Assembly (NCBI GenBank): GCA_903828675.1
Contig: CAIKND010000029.1
Location: 62,001 to 126,000 of the forward strand
From: an uncultured Acidobacteriaceae bacterium
Lineage (GTDB): Bacteria; Acidobacteriota; Terriglobia; Terriglobales; Acidobacteriaceae
Direction: 5' to 3'
Length of the DNA: 64,000 nt
Positions 58,083-64,000 of the stretch are shown here, piece by piece. Within the stretch, counting starts at the first letter, position 1, and every line of letters starts with the position of its first letter. The notes under the pieces are model-generated. The model was not told the DNA's origin. It worked only from the letters and a program-made list of their open reading frames with translations, and did no database searches. The position numbers and the translations under genes are program-made.

Positions 58083-59515
58083 GGCTGTGATGATGGAGAG
58101 AGTACCGCATTAGCCGTAACTATCTGCATCTCTTCTCCTTTCGCAATTTGCAGGTGCAAAGTAAATGTGCTTCCAACAGAAAGCTCGCTCGATACAGATA
58201 GCCTTCCACCCATTGATTCCGCGATTCTCTTGGCCAGGGATAATCCAAGACCAGTTCCGTGAATTTGCGCGGCATGCACACGTGGGCTGCGATAGAACGG
58301 ATCGAAGATGTGTGCTAACTCCGCTGCATCTATTCCGATGCCGCGATCGATTATCGAGATCCGCACTTCCCGTCCGGGTCCATGCTCCATCGGCGAAGCA
58401 AAAGCGCGAAGATATATCCGCCGATGGTCGCCGCCATATTTGACGGCGTTACCAATCAGGTTTTGCAAACATTGAGAAACTCCAAGCGTGTCAACCCTGA
58501 CGAAGGGAAGGTCGGGCGCAATCTGCTTCTCAATCACGAAACCCGCTTCCTTCATAAGTGTTTCCGTGCTGGCGACAATCGAATCTATGATCGGCGCAAT
58601 TTGGCATGGTTGCAGGACGTACCGCCTGGTCCCATCTTCAGTAGACGCGAAGAGCAGGATCTCGTCCACCAGGTGACTCATGCTGCGACTCTGGTGTTGA
58701 AGAATAGCTCCATATTTCTTGAGCGCCGGTTTTCCTTCAACCAGCCCGTCGGCGAGATTGTCCGCAGCTGAACGTAACACAGCCAGGGGTGTTCGAAGTT
58801 CGTGGGAGACCGATGCTACGAATTCCATTTGTAGTTTGGCAAGTTGAATAGTGCTTAACATGCGGCTTCTTTGAATGGCCCACACAGCAGCAGTCGACAA
58901 GAGAAAGGTAAAGCCGAGGATTCCGATTAGTCTGACGGAAGATCGGTGCGAGGAAGCGACGAGGTTTGCCTTGCGCCGGGAAGCGTCTTCGTCATAGAGC
59001 CGCTTCACCTCGTTCAGATCTTGGCGTACACCTTCAAACGCCGGGACTCCTTCTGAAAGATCCAGGCCTACGGCCTCTCCTGTGCTTCCCTCGAGAATCG
59101 AGGAAAGCACCTCATCTCGAACGCCAAGGTATTTTGACCAGTCACTGTTAAGGCGTTTGGCTAATGTAATTTCATCAGGCCGCCTTGCCTGCCGGCCGTA
59201 TTCTGCGATGCCGTCTTTCACGTGCTGGTCAGCATCGCGGGACTGATCCGCATATTTCACCTGGAGATTGCTGTCGCTCGTCGTCAGTGCGTAAAGCGTC
59301 GCGCGGCGCGTTTCCTGGGCGTCATATTGCAGCTCTCCAATTTGTTGAAGGCCATGCACGGAACCTGTATAGATCTCTTGTGCCTCGGTATTGGCTGCCT
59401 GTAAGTCGCGGATAACAAATGCGCCAATCACAGCAACGCCGCAACAGACTATGAAGAGCAGCAAGGTAGCATTGTGGCGCGAGGCTGTACTTAGCAATCC
59501 ATCAAGGAAGGTCAT
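58079..59515 (-). CDS. Sensor histidine kinase with 4-helix-bundle-like periplasmic sensor
   Basis: Two TMs, ASVSHELRTPLAVLRSAADNLADG (H box), NLIGNAVKYGG (N box), IIDRGIGID, GTGLGLSLAKRI. Confidence 0.93.
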   Translation of the reverse strand: MTFLDGLLSTASRHNATLLLFIVCCGVAVIGAFVIRDLQAANTEAQEIYTGSVHGLQQIGELQYDAQETRRATLYALTTSDSNLQVKYADQSRDADQHVKDGIAEYGRQARRPDEITLAKRLNSDWSKYLGVRDEVLSSILEGSTGEAVGLDLSEGVPAFEGVRQDLNEVKRLYDEDASRRKANLVASSHRSSVRLIGILGFTFLLSTAAVWAIQRSRMLSTIQLAKLQMEFVASVSHELRTPLAVLRSAADNLADGLVEGKPALKKYGAILQHQSRSMSHLVDEILLFASTEDGTRRYVLQPCQIAPIIDSIVASTETLMKEAGFVIEKQIAPDLPFVRVDTLGVSQCLQNLIGNAVKYGGDHRRIYLRAFASPMEHGPGREVRISIIDRGIGIDAAELAHIFDPFYRSPRVHAAQIHGTGLGLSLAKRIAESMGGRLSVSSELSVGSTFTLHLQIAKGEEMQIVTANAVLSPSSQP

Positions 59516-59564
59516 TGGATAAGTTGACCTTCGCTTCGCCCCGAGTTTGAGTGGGTATCTCACC

Positions 59565-60104
59565 CTAATTGCTCACCTGAATTGGTACATGGAGTTTGTA
59601 GCCTTTGTCTTCAGGAAGTAGACTGTCGATGCGCAGGACTTTTACCGAGGCATCCACATCGCTCACCCGCAAATAGCCAATGGCCCCGGGAACATTGAAG
59701 ATGAATCGCCGCACACCTGTGGACGTGGCAAGGATCTTGGGGGACACCAATATTTCACCAGTAAACAGGCCATGCAGAAAATGGTTCTTTAGCTGGTCCT
59801 CATTCATCGCGCAAACATCGCGAAGAATCAATTTTCGCTCTGGCTCCCCAGGATCGCGCATCACCAATGTTATCCGCCTGCCATTTGCCCAGTGGCTGCG
59901 ATTGCCGAGAAAGACCTTGCGCAATTCGACGAGCGAAAGGTCATCAACTGTATTGGTACGATTCACGACGATGGCCAGCGGTTCCGAAGGCACGCTCTGT
60001 CCTGCCGCGGGAGGATCGAACCCCGCAACGGGCGCGTGTCCCGCATAGGCCGATGGCCATGCAGCCAGCACGAGGACAATCAGAAATGTCGAAGGTCGTT
60101 GCAT
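59565..60104 (-). CDS. PstS-like phosphate-binding-type exported protein
   Basis: Signal MQRPSTFLIVLVLAAWPSAYA; IVVNRTNTVDDLSLVELRKVFLGNRSHWANGRRITLVMRDPGEPERKLILRDV...VPGAIGYLRVSDVDASVKVLRIDSLLP. Confidence 0.8.
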   Translation of the reverse strand: MQRPSTFLIVLVLAAWPSAYAGHAPVAGFDPPAAGQSVPSEPLAIVVNRTNTVDDLSLVELRKVFLGNRSHWANGRRITLVMRDPGEPERKLILRDVCAMNEDQLKNHFLHGLFTGEILVSPKILATSTGVRRFIFNVPGAIGYLRVSDVDASVKVLRIDSLLPEDKGYKLHVPIQVSN

Positions 60105-60120
60105 TCCTGTCGGAATCTCA

Positions 60121-61512
60121 CTAGAACGTGAACCCAAGTTGCAAATTGAGTCCATTTACGCCTGGCTTGTTGCGCAGGAACGTGTAGTCGTACTGAAACT
60201 TCAGGGCAACGGATTCGCTCGTATCCCAACGCAGGCCGAGAGCAGGCCCATGCCGCAACGCGACGTCCGGAAATACCGGCTCGTTGTCGGCCACATTCAC
60301 GTATTGATACCGAAAATAGGGCCGGTAAGCGGCGAATTGCTTGGATATTTGAGTGTAAAATCCCGGAGTATTGAAGGCCGCGGAAGTTCCGAGTAGAGCG
60401 TGGCGATCGAGTAAGGCTTCATTCAGCCATTCGTATTTTGGGCGAATGAGAATTGCATGAGCCGCCAGAATCGTCTCTCCGATTCTGGGAATGTGGGCAG
60501 GGACTAGAACGTCGCGATAGACTGAAAAGCCCGTCTGCAGGCCCGGTATGGCTTCAGGTCTTGCGAAAAGGGCGAGATTGAATGCCTTGTGAGTTTCATC
60601 ATCAACCTCGTTCTGGACCGGTTCATCCACAAACGCATTTCGCGATTCGCGCCCGTTCCCGACTTCTGCGACATAATGCAATCCCAATCGCCCCGAAGGA
60701 ACCAGGCCGGAAGCAGTCACACCCACCATGTGAATTGGAAGAATACCTCCGTGATCCTCAAAGTCAAACAGAAAGGGCCGGCCTGTGGTTGTTTGCAGCC
60801 ATGTGCTGTGGTGATATGCGGTGTTGTAGTAGCCGATAGCGGTGTGTCCTCGGCCCGCCGACAGGTTCAGGTAATCGTTGTAGGAATATTGCAGAAGGTA
60901 ACGCTCGATATCTACTCCAAAACTGTTCTCCTGCCCTCCAACGACTCCATAGAAATTGTTAGGCCCTGCCTCAAACACAATTTCACCAAGAAATTTGAAT
61001 TTCTCGGAGACGTCCGAAGTAACAAATAGATCAAGCTGCCCCAATGAAAAGGATGTCTTATCACCCTTCTGCGTATCGCCATGCAGTGATATGTCTCCAA
61101 ATCCACGGATGCGGAGAAGAGTCTTGCTCACGTCCATTCTCTCAGCCATCGCGTTGTCCGTTTGCGCCTGTTCAGAATCCGGCTGGGGATGCGTTGCCGC
61201 CTGCGAGGAGCTACTCGGTGCGGGAGCCTCGGGACTAGCCGGAGATGCTGCTACTGCCTCAGCCATTGGCGGATTTGCCGGAGATGGCGCGGGCATCGCA
61301 GAGCCAGATTGCTGCTTCTCGGCCTCGAGTTGCCGGACCCGCGCCTCCAACTCGTCCACCCTCTTCATCAGGAGACGCAGTGTCTCTTTGTCGGCTACAG
61401 GTCCATCGCCAACTTGCTGAGCGCAGAGTGCTGAGCAGCACAAAAGTGCCAGAAGGCACGGGATAGCCAATCGGCTTCCCATCCTTCGAAAGATCACAGG
61501 TAATGGACGCAT
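60121..61512 (-). CDS. Outer-membrane porin-like protein with N-terminal coiled coil
   Basis: 463 aa; signal; LLMKRVDELEARVRQLEAEKQQS; beta-barrel-like alternation ending FKFQYDYTFLRNKPGVNGLNLQLGFTF. Confidence 0.7.
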   Translation of the reverse strand: MRPLPVIFRRMGSRLAIPCLLALLCCSALCAQQVGDGPVADKETLRLLMKRVDELEARVRQLEAEKQQSGSAMPAPSPANPPMAEAVAASPASPEAPAPSSSSQAATHPQPDSEQAQTDNAMAERMDVSKTLLRIRGFGDISLHGDTQKGDKTSFSLGQLDLFVTSDVSEKFKFLGEIVFEAGPNNFYGVVGGQENSFGVDIERYLLQYSYNDYLNLSAGRGHTAIGYYNTAYHHSTWLQTTTGRPFLFDFEDHGGILPIHMVGVTASGLVPSGRLGLHYVAEVGNGRESRNAFVDEPVQNEVDDETHKAFNLALFARPEAIPGLQTGFSVYRDVLVPAHIPRIGETILAAHAILIRPKYEWLNEALLDRHALLGTSAAFNTPGFYTQISKQFAAYRPYFRYQYVNVADNEPVFPDVALRHGPALGLRWDTSESVALKFQYDYTFLRNKPGVNGLNLQLGFTF

Positions 61513-61962
61513 CGCATTCTCCTTCTTTCACAAATTGCGTGAATACCAAGCCCTTAAGCTAACGCGAGGCTTTCTGTTTCAACAGGCCATGAACGATTCG
61601 CGATGTATGCCGGCGCAGTTCCTGCCGCAGTTCTAATCGCTTGCGCCCAGCTTCTTTACGCACGGCGTCCCCGCCTGGGCCGGAGCCGCTCCCTGACGTG
61701 AGCTGATTCGAATCGATCAACCTGCTAGGGAGCGTTAGTCATTATGCGCCAAAATAATGCTCCGGAGTTTGCTGGAGCGCAACCTGCCCGAATCCAGTCG
61801 TCAGGCGTGATTCCACTCAACCCCGCGCTTCCACTCGATATCCGCGACCCTAAAGAACTTCCGTGAACTGACTCGACTATCCACGTAGCTGACAGACGCC
61901 GGGCGTTTGCGCGGTTGCAATATCTCTGAGAAGGCTGGCATCCTATTCAAGCATTCCGGCAC

Positions 61963-62013
61963 TTTACAAAGCTTTACACGCCGCTTACAAGGGTTTACAA
62001 GTTTATTGACATC
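61963..62013 (+). promoter_or_regulatory. Phased YTTACA repeats followed by TTGACA (candidate response-regulator-controlled promoter)
   Basis: TTTACA at 61963 and 61973, CTTACA at 61984, TTTACA at 61994, then TTGACA near 62008. Confidence 0.5.
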
Positions 62014-62221
62014 CGGCAAACATTCATAAGTCCGATCGAAGCTAACATTCATTCTGTGGCGAATCTGAAATAAGGCGACACTTACCAGATGCGATGCTGG
62101 AATTCGTGCGACTTGCAAGAAGTTATCTCCAGGCTCAATACAACGCGAGCACGTCGTCTCCCCTTAACCTTGATCGATTCGGATAACTCATAACTCGCCG
62201 AATGGCAAGCTGCAAAGACTG

Positions 62222-63559
62222 ATGTACGAGGTTTGGCATATGCGCACAGCTATACGGTTCTCCGTAATTTTGTACCTATTTTTTAGCCTTGGACGCTCCT
62301 ATGCGGTTCCAGCGTTTGCGCGGCAAACGGGTCTCACCTGCAACGTCTGCCATAGAAATCCTCCCGAACTCACAGCTTTTGGTCGTAACTTCAAGTTGCG
62401 CGGCTATGTACTCAATTCCCTTGCCGCGAATGAAAAAGTGGGCAACGCCAAGGACTTGGTGCTTTCCAAGTACCTTCCATTTTCAGCCATGGTGCTTCTC
62501 TCCAATACTGCGTTTCAGGCGAACCAGCCGGCAAGTCAGAACAATGCAGCAGGCTTTCCGCAGCAGTTGAGCGTATTTCTTGCCGGCGGTTTCGCCTCGC
62601 ACTTCAGCGGGCTGGCACAGGTAACTTACACCCATTCAGATGACCATTTCAGCATGGACAACACCGACCTGCGCTATGCCAATCAAGCCAGGCTCGGTGG
62701 AAAGGATTTGGACTGGGGTATCACCCTCAACAACAACCCTACTGTTGAAGACCTTTGGAACAGCACGCCCGCATGGGGCTTCCCGTGGATCTCGACTCCC
62801 TCTGGAGTTGACCCAATAGCCTCTCCGCTAATCAACGGCGCGTTGGCCGGAGATGTCGCTGGCGTCGGCGGATACGGTATGTGGAACAGCCACCTTTACG
62901 CGAACGTCGCTCTCTATCGTTCTGAGCACGCTGGCGCATCTACCCCGGTCACGGGAGAGGGCCAAGCCTTCAACATTAGTGGCGTCGCGCCGTACTGGCG
63001 TGCCGCATGGCAGCAGAACTGGGGCCGCAACTACCTTGAAGTAGGCACTTATGGCATCTATGTCAACTCCTTTCCCGGCGCTGCTTCCGGGCTTAAGGAT
63101 AGCTATGTCGATCCGGCCTTCGACTTCCAATACAGCAGGCCAATAGGCGCCAATCTGCTTGACGTGCATGGGACATATATCCATGAAAAGTCTAGCCTCG
63201 ATGCAACCTTTGCCGCCGAGGGAACTGCCGCCCCAGCCCATCACCTGGACATGTTCAAGCTCGACGGAGTCTACCACTGGACTCATAAGTACAGCGCGGC
63301 GGCGGCTGTATTTTCTACCACCGGCACAACGGACACAGTACTGTACGGCCAGGCTCCTGTAACCGGCAGTAACAATGGCAGCCCGGCCACCAGCGGCTAT
63401 ATTGCGCAATTCGCATACTGGCCGGTGCAGAACATCGACATCAACGTGAATTACTCCGGATACACCAAATTCAATGGCGCGGTCTCAAATTACGATGGCG
63501 CAAACCGCGACGCATCGGACAACAACACCGTCTATATGGCGCTCTGGGTTAATTTCTAG
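62222..63559 (+). CDS. Exported monohaem-cytochrome/outer-membrane-type protein
   Basis: 445 aa; signal, QTGLTCNVCHRNPPELTAFGRNFKLRGY (CxxCH), barrel-like remainder ending NTVYMALWVNF. Confidence 0.75.
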   Translation: MYEVWHMRTAIRFSVILYLFFSLGRSYAVPAFARQTGLTCNVCHRNPPELTAFGRNFKLRGYVLNSLAANEKVGNAKDLVLSKYLPFSAMVLLSNTAFQANQPASQNNAAGFPQQLSVFLAGGFASHFSGLAQVTYTHSDDHFSMDNTDLRYANQARLGGKDLDWGITLNNNPTVEDLWNSTPAWGFPWISTPSGVDPIASPLINGALAGDVAGVGGYGMWNSHLYANVALYRSEHAGASTPVTGEGQAFNISGVAPYWRAAWQQNWGRNYLEVGTYGIYVNSFPGAASGLKDSYVDPAFDFQYSRPIGANLLDVHGTYIHEKSSLDATFAAEGTAAPAHHLDMFKLDGVYHWTHKYSAAAAVFSTTGTTDTVLYGQAPVTGSNNGSPATSGYIAQFAYWPVQNIDINVNYSGYTKFNGAVSNYDGANRDASDNNTVYMALWVNF

Positions 63560-63584
63560 TCGGGGTGGTAAAGGAGGGGGATCC

Positions 63585-64000
63585 ATGACACAGAAACATC
63601 AAGACTCAACGAGCAAAAGCCCTGAGGTTTGTTCTGGGCATGTCGCGGAAGATCTAGCCGGAATTGGCAGGCGTTCCTTTATAGGTGCGCTGCTGGGCAC
63701 AGGGTCGTTGCTGATTGGAGCCATCGTCGGCACACCCCTGTTTCGGTTTGTGTTCTTCCCGGTTTACGCAAAGAGTACGAGCGCCAGTTGGTCAGACGTT
63801 GGCAACATCGGCGAGTTTGAAACAATCGATGCGCCCATCGTCAAGACGGTCACCTTTGCGCAGCACGATGGATGGCGCGAAGTTGTCTCCACGCAGTCCG
63901 TCTATGTCAGCCGCGATGCTACTGGCGAACTCCAGGTGCTTTCGGCCATCTGTCCTCATCTGGGATGTTCTGTAGCATGGCAAGCCAGTCAGGGTAAGTT
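63585..64000 (+). CDS. Rieske iron-sulfur protein, truncated by the window end
   Basis: RRSFIGALLGTGSLLIGAIVGTPLFRFVFFPVYA anchor; LSAICPHLGCSVAWQ (first Rieske CxH box). Confidence 0.88.
   Translation, partial: MTQKHQDSTSKSPEVCSGHVAEDLAGIGRRSFIGALLGTGSLLIGAIVGTPLFRFVFFPVYAKSTSASWSDVGNIGEFETIDAPIVKTVTFAQHDGWREVVSTQSVYVSRDATGELQVLSAICPHLGCSVAWQASQGK

Overview
The window looks like a 64 kb piece of an Acidobacteria-type (Terriglobales-like) chromosome. That placement is inferred from gene content: Oar-like TonB receptors with N-terminal carboxypeptidase-regulatory-like domains, GH92, DinB and M24-AccB-AccC. No rRNA, tRNA or CRISPR array was recognised.

Contents by region:
- 1-10.4 kb: two APC permeases, thiE, DinB, accC/accB, an M24 peptidase and an M48 protease.
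- 11-19.2 kb: a SpoIIE-type phosphatase, a secreted repeat protein, threonine dehydratase, a PaiB-like protein and a secreted RbsD/FucU-like protein.
- 19.3-38.9 kb: carbohydrate/glycolipid catabolism. It includes a LacI / DUF5107-TPR / MFS / GH59 galactocerebrosidase-like cluster, a TonB receptor, a metallophosphoesterase, a PI-PLC-like enzyme, a second LacI, a mutarotase, and a PQQ dehydrogenase with two internal haem-c motifs.
- 39.1-45.7 kb: the most striking locus, an eight-gene minus-strand operon encoding what looks like a complete eukaryote-like ubiquitin-conjugation system. It has a ubiquitin-like protein, a UBA3-like E1 with a possible UFD, a JAMM protease, an FHA membrane protein, a RING-like/TM2 membrane protein, a GYF_2 membrane protein, an E2, and a membrane-anchored trypsin-like protease as first gene.
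- 46-64 kb: a GH92 mannosidase, a second TonB receptor, an araL/araM-like pair, a sugar transporter, a two-component system, a PstS-like protein, a porin, and a monohaem protein followed by a Rieske protein cut by the window end.

Non-coding observations: a conserved intergenic element present twice with C-rich tracts, two related palindromes, 150-bp in-frame tandem repeats, and a helically phased YTTACA array. All family calls come from reading motifs by eye; no database search was run.
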